Shown: positions 1-8,694 of the stretch, piece by piece
Numbering within the stretch: position 1 is the first letter of the stretch
How the letters are laid out: every line of letters starts with the position of its first letter
NCBI RefSeq assembly: GCF_051201685.1
Contig: NZ_CP179213.1
Span: forward strand, 2,852,001-2,916,000
DNA: 64,000 nucleotides
Direction: 5' to 3'
Origin: Luminiphilus sp051201685
GTDB taxonomy: Bacteria; Pseudomonadota; Gammaproteobacteria; Pseudomonadales; Halieaceae
The notes under the pieces: model-generated
What the model was told of the DNA's origin: nothing
What the model saw: the letters and a program-made list of their open reading frames with translations, nothing else
Databases searched by the model: none
Made by a program: the position numbers and the translations under genes

Positions 1-1
1 G

Positions 2-265
2 GTGTTAGTCGGCATGGCATCTTTGGGGGCAGGCCTGGGTCTTGCTGTTCCAGCGATTGCCGCTTCGGCGTCACTAGCCGTATCTCATGAGGAGCAGGGT
101 GCGGCAGCGGGCCTAGTGACCGCCTGTCCCGCAGCAGGATTCGTCACAGGACCGTTAATCTGCGGCTTCTTGTACGAGATCGATCCCACATTTTCAGCTT
201 TGGGGGCTGCCACAATTTTGATCATGGTGGTTATCACCGCATCACGCATGCAAGGCAACAGATAA
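2..265 (+). CDS. MFS transporter, C-terminal fragment
   Basis: This is the 3' end of a gene that begins outside the window. The 87 visible residues are strongly hydrophobic and read as the last two or three transmembrane helices of a major facilitator superfamily carrier. A Gly/Ala/Pro-rich stretch followed by a GFVTGPLICGFLYE segment resembles the antiporter motif of drug:H+ exporters. The GTG at the left edge is probably internal rather than a start. The substrate cannot be told from this fragment. It is convergent with the thioesterase gene that ends at 317. Confidence 0.7.
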   Translation: MLVGMASLGAGLGLAVPAIAASASLAVSHEEQGAAAGLVTACPAAGFVTGPLICGFLYEIDPTFSALGAATILIMVVITASRMQGNR

Positions 266-316
266 GCAATCGGTTGCACGCGTAGGGACAGGCTTAGTAA
301 CAGTCACTCCCCGGGG

Positions 317-748
317 CTACAGCAACACCTCAAGAGCTTTAAGAATAGTCGGAGGTATCGCGGCCGACTTTCCCGAAGCCTGATCGACAAAAGCATGGGT
401 AAAACGCCCAACCGCTCGAGTCGTATCTTCTGTTGCTGAAAATACGCCCAGTTCCCAAGACACCGACTTAGTCCCTAAGCGTTCTATTCTCAGCCCCAAC
501 TCCAATATTTCGGGATAACTCACTGGCGCAAAATAATCACAAGCCGAAGCCACAACATAGCCCACCACAGGATCATGACCGGGGCGCATTCCCCCGCGTT
601 CTATTAAAAATTGGTTCACGACGGTATCGAACCAGGCGTAATAGACCACGTTGTTGGCATGACCATAAATATCGTTGTCAGCCCAACGGGTTGGCACGTC
701 GTAAAAAAGAGCGTAACGCGTTCTGTGAGCGGGTTCGGGATGGGCCAT
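317..748 (-). CDS. acyl-CoA thioesterase, hotdog fold (YbgC/FadM type)
   Basis: A 143-residue single-domain hotdog protein of the 4-hydroxybenzoyl-CoA thioesterase family, which hydrolyses acyl-CoA esters. The family hallmark is the DNDIYGHANNVVYYAWFDT segment near the N-terminus, where the Asp acts in catalysis. I start it at the ATG at 748, one base after the upstream alcohol dehydrogenase stop. A longer reading into that gene adds 43 Cys/Pro-rich residues with no family resemblance. It is the last gene of the acyl-CoA operon, so release of CoA or of a product acid is a reasonable role; the actual substrate is unknown. Confidence 0.82.
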   Translation of the reverse strand: MAHPEPAHRTRYALFYDVPTRWADNDIYGHANNVVYYAWFDTVVNQFLIERGGMRPGHDPVVGYVVASACDYFAPVSYPEILELGLRIERLGTKSVSWELGVFSATEDTTRAVGRFTHAFVDQASGKSAAIPPTILKALEVLL

Positions 749-749
749 A

Positions 750-1895
750 TCAACCTGACCAGGCTTTTTCGTACAGCTGCAGGGCGCAGGCCTCGGTAAC
801 CTCCACCGGATTGTTAACCAACAATCGCTGTTGCAACATGGCGTCGGCAGCGAGCATCGGCAAGTCATCTGCCGCAACTCCGGCTGCTTCCAGCGTTGCT
901 GGCAGACCGGAAGTCGCGATCAGGTCGTCAAACCAAACCATCAAGCCAGCAGCACTGGTCGCCACACCACCGGGCAACTCCTCGGCTAGCTCGCCGTAGT
1001 CCTTTTGCACCATCGGCGCGTTGAAGGCCAACACAGCAGGCAGCATGAGGGAGTTACTCAAACCGTGGGGAATATGATAGTGCCCACCCAGTGGGTAAGC
1101 GAGGGCATGCACAGCTGCAACGGGCGCGTTTGCAAAGGCCTGTCCCGCAAACATGGATCCCAGCAACATAGCCTCGCGAGCGGCAAGGTCTGTTGGCTGG
1201 GTCAGCACCGTATTAATATTGTGCGACAGCAAGCGCAGGGCTCTCAATGCAAGCATGTCCGATATGGGGTTCTTCTTAAGCTTTGACGTATAAGCCTCGA
1301 TAGCATGCACCATTGCATCGATACCCGTCATCGCCGTTGCGCTTCGCGGTAACCCCAGGGTCAATTCAGCGTCTAAGATCGCAACGTCGGGTAGCAAGAC
1401 CGAAGAACTCACTCCCGCCTTAGTCGTTGCCCCCGTGGTAATCACCGCCACAGGGGTGACTTCAGAGCCAGTCCCCGCCGTTGTGGGAACCAGAAACAAG
1501 GGTAGACGCCCGGGGGGCAACTGATCGACGCCGTACATCTCTGCCAGCGATTGATCACCAACCATCAGAACAGATACGACCTTGGCGACGTCCATAGAGC
1601 TCCCGCCGCCAACAGCGATCACGCCGTCAACATTGTTTTCCCTTGCGACAACACAAGCCGCCTCAACCACATCCTCGCTGGGGTCAGCAGCAACGCCGTC
1701 AAAAATCGTCAAGGCATCACACTGCACTGATATCGCTTGAGCGATAGGTGCAATAAGCCCCAGGGTGACCAACCCATTGTCAGTCACTATCAAGGGTCGC
1801 CTCACGCTCAGCTTTGCGCACTCGTCCCCCAATGTCCCTGCGAGGCCTGGGCCGACACGAACGTGGGGGACTGTGCTATAGCTGAAAGACGTCAT
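750..1895 (-). CDS. iron-containing alcohol dehydrogenase
   Basis: A 381-residue member of the group III (iron-dependent) alcohol dehydrogenases, cytosolic NAD(P)-linked enzymes that interconvert alcohols and aldehydes. Family signatures are GGGSSMDVAK for the nucleotide site, GTGSEVTPVAVIT, and the metal-binding part with AMVHAIEAYTS and HALAYPLGGHYHIPHG, which supply the His ligands. I chose ATG at 1895; a TTG two codons upstream would overlap the preceding gene by four bases. Located in a beta-oxidation-type operon, it may oxidise an alcohol feeding the pathway. The substrate is not predictable. Confidence 0.88.
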   Translation of the reverse strand: MTSFSYSTVPHVRVGPGLAGTLGDECAKLSVRRPLIVTDNGLVTLGLIAPIAQAISVQCDALTIFDGVAADPSEDVVEAACVVARENNVDGVIAVGGGSSMDVAKVVSVLMVGDQSLAEMYGVDQLPPGRLPLFLVPTTAGTGSEVTPVAVITTGATTKAGVSSSVLLPDVAILDAELTLGLPRSATAMTGIDAMVHAIEAYTSKLKKNPISDMLALRALRLLSHNINTVLTQPTDLAAREAMLLGSMFAGQAFANAPVAAVHALAYPLGGHYHIPHGLSNSLMLPAVLAFNAPMVQKDYGELAEELPGGVATSAAGLMVWFDDLIATSGLPATLEAAGVAADDLPMLAADAMLQQRLLVNNPVEVTEACALQLYEKAWSG

Positions 1896-1897
1896 GC

Positions 1898-2878
1898 TCA
1901 AAAAGTGAAGATCACTTTACCTTTGGCTCGGCGTTCCATCATGGCTGCATATCCCGCTTCGAACTCAGCAATAGGGAAAACGTCAGTAACCACTGGCTTG
2001 ATTTTCTCAGCCTCAAACCACTCCCACAGAGTCTTCACGTTTGACAAATGCTCCTCGGGTTCTTCCGCCATAAATCGTCCCCAAAATACACCGACGATTT
2101 GACAGCCCTTCAGCAACGTTAGGTTTAGCGGCACCTTGGGAATCGGGCCATTGGCAAAACCAATCACCAAGAATCGGCCTTGCCATGCCATGGAACGCAG
2201 TGCAATTTCACTGAAATCACCGCCCACAGGGTCATAAACTACGTCTACCCCACGACCCTCGGTCAACTCTTTAATACGACCTTTGAGATCCTCGGTGCTG
2301 TAGTTAATGACCTCATCGGCGCCTAGCTCCTTGCACAATTCGAGCTTTTCATCACTGCTCGCTGCGGCAATCACTTTGGCGCCCAAAGCTTTACCCAGCT
2401 CAACAGCGGTACTACCCACGCCGCCCGCAGCGCCCAGCACTAAAAGGGTTTCTCCGGGTTGAATGTTAGCGCGTTGAACCAAAGCGTAGTACGAGGTGAA
2501 GTAGGTAATACCAATACCAGCAGCCTCCGTCATCGTTAGCGCCTTGGGTTTAGGCAAAAGGCTGTTTTCGTTCACGACCAGAGTATCGGCAAAGCCTCCG
2601 GCCATGCCCATTTGCACAACCTCATCACCCACCTGCCAACGGCTTACGTCGCTGCCAATAGCCTCAACTACGCCCGCACATTCACCGCCAGGTACAAATG
2701 GCAGCTCTGGTTGAAACTGATACTTACCCTGAATAATCAGCACATCAGGAAAGTTTAGGCCCGCTGCCTTGACCCGCATAAGCACGTCGTTAGCGCCCAG
2801 TTCGGGCACTGGCCAGTCATCACACAAGTCGAGCTTTTCAGGCAGTCCGTGCTCCCTGCATACCAACGCAATGGCCAT
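1898..2878 (-). CDS. NADPH:quinone oxidoreductase-like MDR protein
   Basis: A 326-residue medium-chain dehydrogenase/reductase of the zinc-free quinone oxidoreductase/enoyl reductase branch. The N-terminal GroES-like half shows AAGLNFPDVLIIQGKYQ and VPGGECAGVV; the Rossmann half shows VLGAAGGVGSTAVELGKALGAKVI. The Cys/His set of the catalytic zinc site is absent. The ATG at 2878 lies right after the thiolase stop, and a 36-residue upstream extension is only thiolase antisense-frame sequence. In this operon it could reduce a 2-enoyl-CoA or an enone; that is inference. Confidence 0.85.
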   Translation of the reverse strand: MAIALVCREHGLPEKLDLCDDWPVPELGANDVLMRVKAAGLNFPDVLIIQGKYQFQPELPFVPGGECAGVVEAIGSDVSRWQVGDEVVQMGMAGGFADTLVVNENSLLPKPKALTMTEAAGIGITYFTSYYALVQRANIQPGETLLVLGAAGGVGSTAVELGKALGAKVIAAASSDEKLELCKELGADEVINYSTEDLKGRIKELTEGRGVDVVYDPVGGDFSEIALRSMAWQGRFLVIGFANGPIPKVPLNLTLLKGCQIVGVFWGRFMAEEPEEHLSNVKTLWEWFEAEKIKPVVTDVFPIAEFEAGYAAMMERRAKGKVIFTF

Positions 2879-2879
2879 A

Positions 2880-4058
2880 TCAGTAAACCTCGAACAGGCC
2901 AGCGGCACCCATACCACCGCCGACACACATGGTGACAACGACGTATTTGACGCCGCGCCGCTTACCTTCCAGAAGGGCATGGCCAATCATGCGTGAGCCA
3001 CTCATTCCGTAGGGGTGTCCCACGGCAATCGCCCCACCATCAACGTTGAGTTTATCGTTATCGATACCCAGCTGATCTCGGCAGTAGAGAACCTGAACTG
3101 CGAAGGCTTCGTTGAGTTCCCAAAGACCAATGTCATCAACGCTGAGACCATGCTGCTTCAATAATTTGGGCACAGCAAAGACCGGGCCGATGCCCATTTC
3201 ATCGGGTTCGCAACCAGCAACCGCCATACCACGATAGGCGCCCAAAGGTTGAAGACCGAGCTGCTCTGCCAGCTTAGCTTCCATCAGCACTTGTGCCGAG
3301 GCGCCGTCTGAAAGCTGCGAGGCGTTGCCGGCCGTAATAGTGCCGCCCTCGATTACGGTGCGCAGACCCTTAACGCCCTCAAGCGTTGAAGGTCGAACAC
3401 CTTCATCGGCGGTAACGGTTACTTCCGCCTCAGACTGCTCGCCAGTTTCTTTGTTCCAAACAATTCGAGTCGCGGTGACTGGAACGATTTCATTGTCGTA
3501 CTTGCCTGCTTCGTAGGCTGCTGCAACACGCAGCTGAGACTGCAAACCGTACTCATCCATCGCGTCCCGAGTAATGCCGTACCGATTGGCTACAACCTCA
3601 GCGGTCTGCAGCATTGGCATGTAAATATTCTTGTGCATCCCCATCAGTTCCTCATCTGCCAGGCGATGAGAATTCATGTGCTCATTTTGTACCAGCGAAA
3701 TAGAGTCTTGACCGCCACCAATGGTGACATCCATGCCATCTACAATGATCTGCTTAGCCGCCATCGACACCGCCATGAGGCCAGAAGAACACTGACGGTC
3801 AATGGTTTGACCACTGACAGTAACCGGCAAACCACCTCGCAGGGCGGCCAGACGACCGATATTCATACCTTGAGTACCCTGCGTCAGCGCAGAGCCCATG
3901 GTGACATCATCAACGCGATCACCTTCAATGCCTGCGCGCGCAACTGCAGCACGAATAGCGTTACCACCCAAGCTTGGGCCTGCCAGATTGTTGAAGCTTC
4001 CGCGATAGGCTTTACCGATTGGGGTGCGAGCAGTTGAAACAATTACAGCTTCTCTCAT
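2880..4058 (-). CDS. acetyl-CoA C-acyltransferase (thiolase)
   Basis: A 392-residue degradative thiolase, which cleaves 3-oxoacyl-CoA with CoA to give acetyl-CoA and a shortened acyl-CoA. The nucleophile is C90 in the RQCSSG motif. The second catalytic Cys is C378 in CVGGGMGAAG at the C-terminus, and the His sits in AVGHPYGMSG. The length is normal for FadA-type enzymes. The gene is tightly packed between the SDR and MDR genes and provides the final step of the acyl-CoA cycle this operon encodes. It has no FadB partner beside it, so it more likely works with the SDR and MaoC enzymes. Confidence 0.93.
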   Translation of the reverse strand: MREAVIVSTARTPIGKAYRGSFNNLAGPSLGGNAIRAAVARAGIEGDRVDDVTMGSALTQGTQGMNIGRLAALRGGLPVTVSGQTIDRQCSSGLMAVSMAAKQIIVDGMDVTIGGGQDSISLVQNEHMNSHRLADEELMGMHKNIYMPMLQTAEVVANRYGITRDAMDEYGLQSQLRVAAAYEAGKYDNEIVPVTATRIVWNKETGEQSEAEVTVTADEGVRPSTLEGVKGLRTVIEGGTITAGNASQLSDGASAQVLMEAKLAEQLGLQPLGAYRGMAVAGCEPDEMGIGPVFAVPKLLKQHGLSVDDIGLWELNEAFAVQVLYCRDQLGIDNDKLNVDGGAIAVGHPYGMSGSRMIGHALLEGKRRGVKYVVVTMCVGGGMGAAGLFEVY

Positions 4059-4069
4059 GATCTAATTCC

Positions 4070-4990
4070 TCAGTTTTCCAGTTTAATTCCCAGACCTTCA
4101 GCGGCTTTGCCCACCATCTTGAAGGTTTGCTCAAAGCCTGCCTTGAGCTGTGTTTCAGGTCCTTGGGAGATTTGCTCCCAGTGCGCAGCCAAGCCCTCAG
4201 GCGTCTGCTGATCTTCTGGCAACCAAACGCTGTCGGTTTCGACAATTTTTGCCACCGCATAAGAGCCAGCACCAGCCGCTACGATTGTTTGGGTTGGCGC
4301 ATCCTCACTCACCATAAACAACACCGCAGGAGTGACGGTTTCAGGTGTTAAAAGGTTGAAGGCTTGCTCACCCATCAAACCCTCAGTCATACGGGTGCCC
4401 GCTGTAGGTGCCAAGGCGTTGACACGAATATTGTATTTAGCGCCCTCCTGAGCCAGGGTATTCATTAACCCCACCACACCAAGCTTGGCTGCACCGTAGT
4501 TACTCTGACCAAAATTTCCGTAAAGCCCGCTGGAGGATGAAGTCACCACAATGCGGCCATACTCCTGCCCCTTCATAATGTCCCAAACGGCCTTGGTGCA
4601 GTTCACCGTACCCATCAAATGGACTTCGAGCACAGTCCGGAAATCTGCCAAGTCCATTTTAGTGAAGCTCTTATCTCGCAGGATCCCAGCGTTGTTGACG
4701 AGGATATCGATGCGACCCCACTGCGCCATGACCTTCTCGACCATATCGGCCACATCATCGGCATTGGCAACATTGGCGGGGTGCGCCATCGCCTCACCAC
4801 CAAGGGCCTCGATCTCGGCTACGACCGCCATCGCGGCGTCGCTATTTTGGCCCTCGCCGTTTACTGAGCCACCGAGGTCATTGACCACAACCCTAGCGCC
4901 ACGCTTGGCCATTTCAATGGCATGGCTTCTTCCAAGACCGCCACCGGCCCCAGTGATAATGGCAACTTTACCGTCGTATCGAATCGTCAT
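4070..4990 (-). CDS. SDR family 3-hydroxyacyl-CoA dehydrogenase (MFE-2-like)
   Basis: A 306-residue short-chain dehydrogenase resembling the N-terminal dehydrogenase module of peroxisomal multifunctional enzyme type 2. The cofactor motif TGAGGGLG is at residues 13-20, NNAG follows, and the catalytic pair is Y165 and K169 within SNYGAAK. The extended VVNDLGGSVNGEG region after the second strand and the C-terminal tail are typical of this subfamily. It would oxidise (3R)-hydroxyacyl-CoA made by the MaoC hydratase encoded upstream. The 11-base gap to the thiolase supports one operon. Confidence 0.9.
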   Translation of the reverse strand: MTIRYDGKVAIITGAGGGLGRSHAIEMAKRGARVVVNDLGGSVNGEGQNSDAAMAVVAEIEALGGEAMAHPANVANADDVADMVEKVMAQWGRIDILVNNAGILRDKSFTKMDLADFRTVLEVHLMGTVNCTKAVWDIMKGQEYGRIVVTSSSSGLYGNFGQSNYGAAKLGVVGLMNTLAQEGAKYNIRVNALAPTAGTRMTEGLMGEQAFNLLTPETVTPAVLFMVSEDAPTQTIVAAGAGSYAVAKIVETDSVWLPEDQQTPEGLAAHWEQISQGPETQLKAGFEQTFKMVGKAAEGLGIKLEN

Positions 4991-5026
4991 AATTTCTTCT
5001 CTTATCTAAAAGTGTGCAGCGTTGTT

Positions 5027-5491
5027 TTAAGCAACTATCGTCATACCCAACCACTCTGCGTAAAGTGCAGGAGTATCCTCACCCTCAATCTCCACCGTGA
5101 TGTTTTGCTGAGTCAAAAATCGATTGTCATCCTTTTGCTCGATACTCGCGAGTTCTATGTGCGCACGAACGCGCTTACCCGCCCGGACTGGTGCTAGAAA
5201 TCGCACTTTGTTCAATCCGTAATTAACACCCATAACCAGCCCTTCTGGGTGTACAGAAACACTCTCGCAAAGCTTAACCAGCATAGATAGCGTTAAGAAC
5301 CCGTGGGCAATGGTGCCTCCGAAAGGTGTTTTTGCCGCGTTCTCTTCATCAATATGGATGAACTGATGATCTTCAGTGCAGTCGGCAAACTCGTTGATAC
5401 GCTCCTGCCCAAGGGTTACCCAGTCACTGGTACCCAGCTTTTGGCCAGCCATACCTAGAAATTCATCGACGGACAATGTCTTAATGCTCAT
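5027..5491 (-). CDS. MaoC-like (R)-specific enoyl-CoA hydratase
   Basis: A 154-residue hotdog protein of the MaoC/NodN family. The hydratase 2 motif is visible around residues 40-60: an Asp-x-x-x-x-His arrangement in DHQFIHID, then GGTIAHGFLTLSML. Such enzymes hydrate trans-2-enoyl-CoA to the (3R)-hydroxyacyl-CoA. That fits the adjacent MFE-2-like dehydrogenase, so both together can replace FadB. The start is an ATG preceded by an AAGGAAA Shine-Dalgarno. Confidence 0.88.
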   Translation of the reverse strand: MSIKTLSVDEFLGMAGQKLGTSDWVTLGQERINEFADCTEDHQFIHIDEENAAKTPFGGTIAHGFLTLSMLVKLCESVSVHPEGLVMGVNYGLNKVRFLAPVRAGKRVRAHIELASIEQKDDNRFLTQQNITVEIEGEDTPALYAEWLGMTIVA

Positions 5492-5550
5492 GGTCTTTTT
5501 CCTTAAGTGAGTCTGTTGCTGTGAGTTTACCGAGGGTTACAAAGTGCTAA

Positions 5551-6807
5551 TCAACCGTCACGGAAAGTGGCTTTGAGCTCTGCAGAACTGTCTGAATATT
5601 TTTTAAGCTCGTGACGCCCCACCACCATGCGGTGCACTTCATCTGGACCGTCTGCAAGACGCAAAGTCCGCTGCCCAGCCCACATGGCTGCAAGGGGAAA
5701 GTCTTGAGAAACACCCAGCCCGCCGTGCATTTGAATGGCATCGTCAACAACTTTCAGCGTCATATTGGGAACCACTGTTTTGATCATAGAAATCCAAATG
5801 CGCGCTTCCTTAGCATCCACATTGTCCATCATCCAAGCGGTCTTGAGCGTAAGGAGGCGTGCCTGCTCGATGCCCATTCGCGCGTTGGCAATAACATCCA
5901 CGTTGCCACCTAGCTTGGCCAGGGGTCGACCAAAGGCCTCGCGAGTTGTTGCTCGCTCACACAACATTTGCAACGCGCGCTCAGCCGCGCCTATCGAACG
6001 CATGCAGTGGTGGATACGCCCGGGGCCCAAACGCCCCTGAGAGATCTCGAAGCCCCGACCCTCCCCCAAAATAATATTGTCCTTGGGCACGCGAACGTTA
6101 TTGAGTTTCACATGCATGTGCCCGTGAGGCGCGTCATCCATATTGAACACCGTTAAATGACGCAGTATTTCAACTCCAGGAGCATCCATAGGAATCAAAA
6201 TCTGGCTTTGCTGCTTGTGCTTTACCGCGTCCGGGCTGGTTTTAACCATGCAGATCATCACCTTACAGCGCTCATCACCCGCACCTGACGTCCAGTGCTT
6301 CTCGCCATTGATCACCCACTCGTCGCCCTCCAAAACTGCCGAGGTACAAATATTCGTAGCATCAGATGAGGCGACGCCGGGCTCAGTCATACCAAAACAT
6401 GAGCGAATTTCACCGCGCATCAGCGGCTCTAACCACTGCGCTTTTTGCGCTTCACTGCCGTATTTGTGAATCACTTCCATATTGCCGGTATCGGGAGCCG
6501 AACAATTGAATACCTCTGCACCCAAATGAGACTTGCCCATTTCTTCGGCCAAATACGCGTACTCCACGGTATTTAAACCCGATCCGTGGTCACCCTTACC
6601 GGTTAAAAAGAAATTCCACAAGCCACGCTCTCGGGCTCCAGCCTTCATTTGCTCTAAAATCTCATTCTGCCGCGGCGTGGCCTCCCAGGGACTCCCTTTA
6701 CGTACCTCAGCAAAAAACTCAGGCTCTAAAGGCATAACGTGATCAGTCAAGTACTGGCTGACGGCCTCAAGGGTGGGAGCAATACGATCGGATATACCAA
6801 GATCCAT
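5551..6807 (-). CDS. acyl-CoA dehydrogenase
   Basis: A 418-residue FAD enzyme that introduces the 2,3 double bond into acyl-CoA. Visible signatures are CFGMTEPGVASSDATN in the middle domain and the C-terminal QMHGGLGVSQDFPLAAMWAGQRTLRLADGPDEVHR, which places it with the ACAD10/11-like branch acting on long or branched chains. The start is the ATG at 6807, with AAGGAAA seven bases upstream; the longer frame runs into the divergent regulatory region. It is the first gene of the operon that runs to about 317, transcribed away from the ABC transporter genes. Confidence 0.93.
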   Translation of the reverse strand: MDLGISDRIAPTLEAVSQYLTDHVMPLEPEFFAEVRKGSPWEATPRQNEILEQMKAGARERGLWNFFLTGKGDHGSGLNTVEYAYLAEEMGKSHLGAEVFNCSAPDTGNMEVIHKYGSEAQKAQWLEPLMRGEIRSCFGMTEPGVASSDATNICTSAVLEGDEWVINGEKHWTSGAGDERCKVMICMVKTSPDAVKHKQQSQILIPMDAPGVEILRHLTVFNMDDAPHGHMHVKLNNVRVPKDNIILGEGRGFEISQGRLGPGRIHHCMRSIGAAERALQMLCERATTREAFGRPLAKLGGNVDVIANARMGIEQARLLTLKTAWMMDNVDAKEARIWISMIKTVVPNMTLKVVDDAIQMHGGLGVSQDFPLAAMWAGQRTLRLADGPDEVHRMVVGRHELKKYSDSSAELKATFRDG

Positions 6808-6870
6808 GGTGATTTCCTTTTTGGATAGTCTTGACGACTGTAGAAGACTGGAAGACAACGCGAGCAGAAT

Positions 6871-6908
6871 TTGAACATAGCGTATGTTTTCTTTACGTTC
6901 AAGTATGT
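6871..6908. promoter_or_regulatory. candidate operator, nested inverted repeats in divergent region
   Basis: Between the divergent acyl-CoA dehydrogenase and ABC genes lies a perfect inverted repeat AACATA-GCG-TATGTT (6874-6888). It sits inside a wider pair TTGAAC (6871-6876) and GTTCAA (6897-6902), and one more TATGTT half-site is at 6903-6908. The layout is that of a dimeric repressor site, for example a TetR-type regulator of acyl-CoA genes. No regulator gene is adjacent, so the binding protein is unknown. Confidence 0.45.
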
Positions 6909-6945
6909 TAGCGTTATTCAGTCTCCTCAGCAGGGTGTTTTGGCT

Positions 6946-7677
6946 TTGCAATTCGCCGCTAACATTCAGGCTCTAAGCCACAATTTTGCGGGCCGTCAGG
7001 TATTAAAAAACGTCTCCTTCACGTTGGAGCAAGGCGCTTTTGTGGGCTTAATCGGCGCGAACGGTGCCGGAAAGACAACACTGTTCTCGGTGCTCACACG
7101 ACTGATTAGGGCCACATCAGGCAAGGTACTGCTATTTGGGCACGATCTGCAGCGGTCACCCGCAGCAGCACTCGCGACCCTTGGCATTGTATTTCAACAA
7201 CCCACTCTGGACCTCGATCTCTCGGTTTTGCAAAATCTGCAGTACCACGGAGCAATTCAAGGAATGTCTCCCACCCACGTGCAAGGGAGAGCACAAGAGG
7301 AGTTAGAGCGCCTCCAGCTCTGGGACCGCAGGCACGAACGTATCCGTTGGTTGAACGGCGGTCATCGCCGTCGCGTGGAAATCGCCAGAGCGCTGCTGCA
7401 CGAACCTCAACTCCTTTTACTGGATGAAGCCACCTCAAGCCTAGATCTGGAAAGTAGGATTCACCTTCAGCGCCATATCAGATCGTTAATCGATGCGAGA
7501 GGCTTGACGGTTCTGTGGACGACCCACCTGGCAGAAGAATTGGAGCGAAACGATCAGGTCATTTTGCTGAGCCGGGGTGAGGTTCACGCCCATGGCCAAC
7601 TTTCCAGTCTGCTAACAGCAGCTGGAGTCAGCGATGCCAACCAGCTCATGCTGAATCTGTCGACAGCTCGCACATGA
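6946..7677 (+). CDS. ABC transporter ATPase, PQQ-alcohol-dehydrogenase-associated type
   Basis: About 243 residues forming one ABC ATPase domain. Walker A reads GANGAGKTT, the signature is the unusual LNGGHRRRVEIARAL, and Walker B is LLLLDEATSSLD. The NGGHRRR signature in place of LSGGQ is, as I recall, characteristic of the ATPase subunit found with PQQ-dependent alcohol dehydrogenase systems (PedA/PedB type in Pseudomonas). No ATG is available; I use TTG at 6946, after an AGGG, because the domain starts there and the upstream part overlaps the operator-like repeats. TTG at 6940 or 6871 is possible. It overlaps the permease gene by ATGA. Confidence 0.8.
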   Translation: MQFAANIQALSHNFAGRQVLKNVSFTLEQGAFVGLIGANGAGKTTLFSVLTRLIRATSGKVLLFGHDLQRSPAAALATLGIVFQQPTLDLDLSVLQNLQYHGAIQGMSPTHVQGRAQEELERLQLWDRRHERIRWLNGGHRRRVEIARALLHEPQLLLLDEATSSLDLESRIHLQRHIRSLIDARGLTVLWTTHLAEELERNDQVILLSRGEVHAHGQLSSLLTAAGVSDANQLMLNLSTART

Positions 7678-8492
7678 AAAAATCGGCGTATCTGTTTTGT
7701 TTTTGGGGTGTCCTCAAACGCGAGTTTCAAAGGTCATTACAACAGCGCACCCGCTTCATTAGCGCGCTGGTTCGGCCGTTGCTCTGGCTGGCAGTTTTTG
7801 CAGCAGGATTTAGAGGCACATTGGAAGGAATGGTCATAGCGTTGTACGGGACCCCCGTGGATTATGAGGTCTACATCACCCCAGGCCTCATCGGCATGAT
7901 TATTCTTTTCAACAGCATGCAAAGCTCGCTATCAATGGTCTATGACCGAGAAATGGGCAGCATGCGAGTTCTGCTAACCAGCCCACTGCCACGTAGCTAC
8001 CTACTTTTTTGCAAACTTTTCGCCATAGCTCTGACGTCCATGCTGCAGGTTTACGCCTTTTTGGCCGTGGCTTTTTTGTTTGACGTGGCGCCACCCGCTC
8101 TTGGCTATTTGACCGCACTACCCGCCATTTTGATGGGCGCGTTTATTCTCGGAGCCCTTGGCCTATTGCTGGCGTCGCTGATCGAACAATTAGAAAATTT
8201 TGCTGGGGTTATGAATTTTGTGGTTTTTCCTCTGTTCTTTCTTTCTCCAGCACTTTATCCCCTCACGTTTATGCAAGACGGCAACACATGGGTTTACTGG
8301 GCCTGCGTCATCAACCCCTTCACTTACGTGGTGGAGCTGATTCGACATGCGCTTTATCTGGACTTAAATACCCCTGCACTCTTAGTCAATCTAGTCGCAT
8401 TTGCAGTACTCACAACGGCTGCTGTAATGGGCTTCGATCCCGCAAGGCGCATGCTTCACACCAAAGGCCCGAAAGGCCCGAAAGGCCGCTAA
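7674..8492 (+). CDS. ABC-2 type permease, PQQ-alcohol-dehydrogenase-associated (PedC-like)
   Basis: A 272-residue membrane protein with about six hydrophobic helices and the ABC-2 layout: an N-terminal cytosolic segment KREFQRSLQQRTRF, then YDREMGSMRVLLTSPLPRSYLLFCK between helices 2 and 3, and a NPFTYVVELIRHALY segment near the end. It pairs with the preceding ATPase, with start and stop overlapping by four bases, as an exporter. The family is usually encoded beside PQQ-dependent alcohol oxidation genes; the transported compound is not known. The C-terminus ends in a short KGPKGPKG repeat encoded by three near-identical 9-base units at 8463-8488. Confidence 0.85.
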   Translation: MKKSAYLFCFWGVLKREFQRSLQQRTRFISALVRPLLWLAVFAAGFRGTLEGMVIALYGTPVDYEVYITPGLIGMIILFNSMQSSLSMVYDREMGSMRVLLTSPLPRSYLLFCKLFAIALTSMLQVYAFLAVAFLFDVAPPALGYLTALPAILMGAFILGALGLLLASLIEQLENFAGVMNFVVFPLFFLSPALYPLTFMQDGNTWVYWACVINPFTYVVELIRHALYLDLNTPALLVNLVAFAVLTTAAVMGFDPARRMLHTKGPKGPKGR

Positions 8493-8694
8493 GGCAATTA
8501 AAATTTGTTAACGAGGTCTAGGCGGCGCAGTGCGTGTACCGCAGTGTTGGCCGCGCACACTTGCACGACCCCCGTTTTGAAAGTGGCTGACCTCATCGCA
8601 CGCTTGCACCTCGACTCGAGCCACCTACGCGCCTTTGCGCACCTCTCAGCCAAAACCACCAGAATGCCGGTGCTGCATCAACCTCGATAGCAAG

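Noticed and set aside
8505..8690. A 61-codon gene between the ABC permease and pqqE
   Set aside because: Its composition looks random, and it lies in a short convergent gap.
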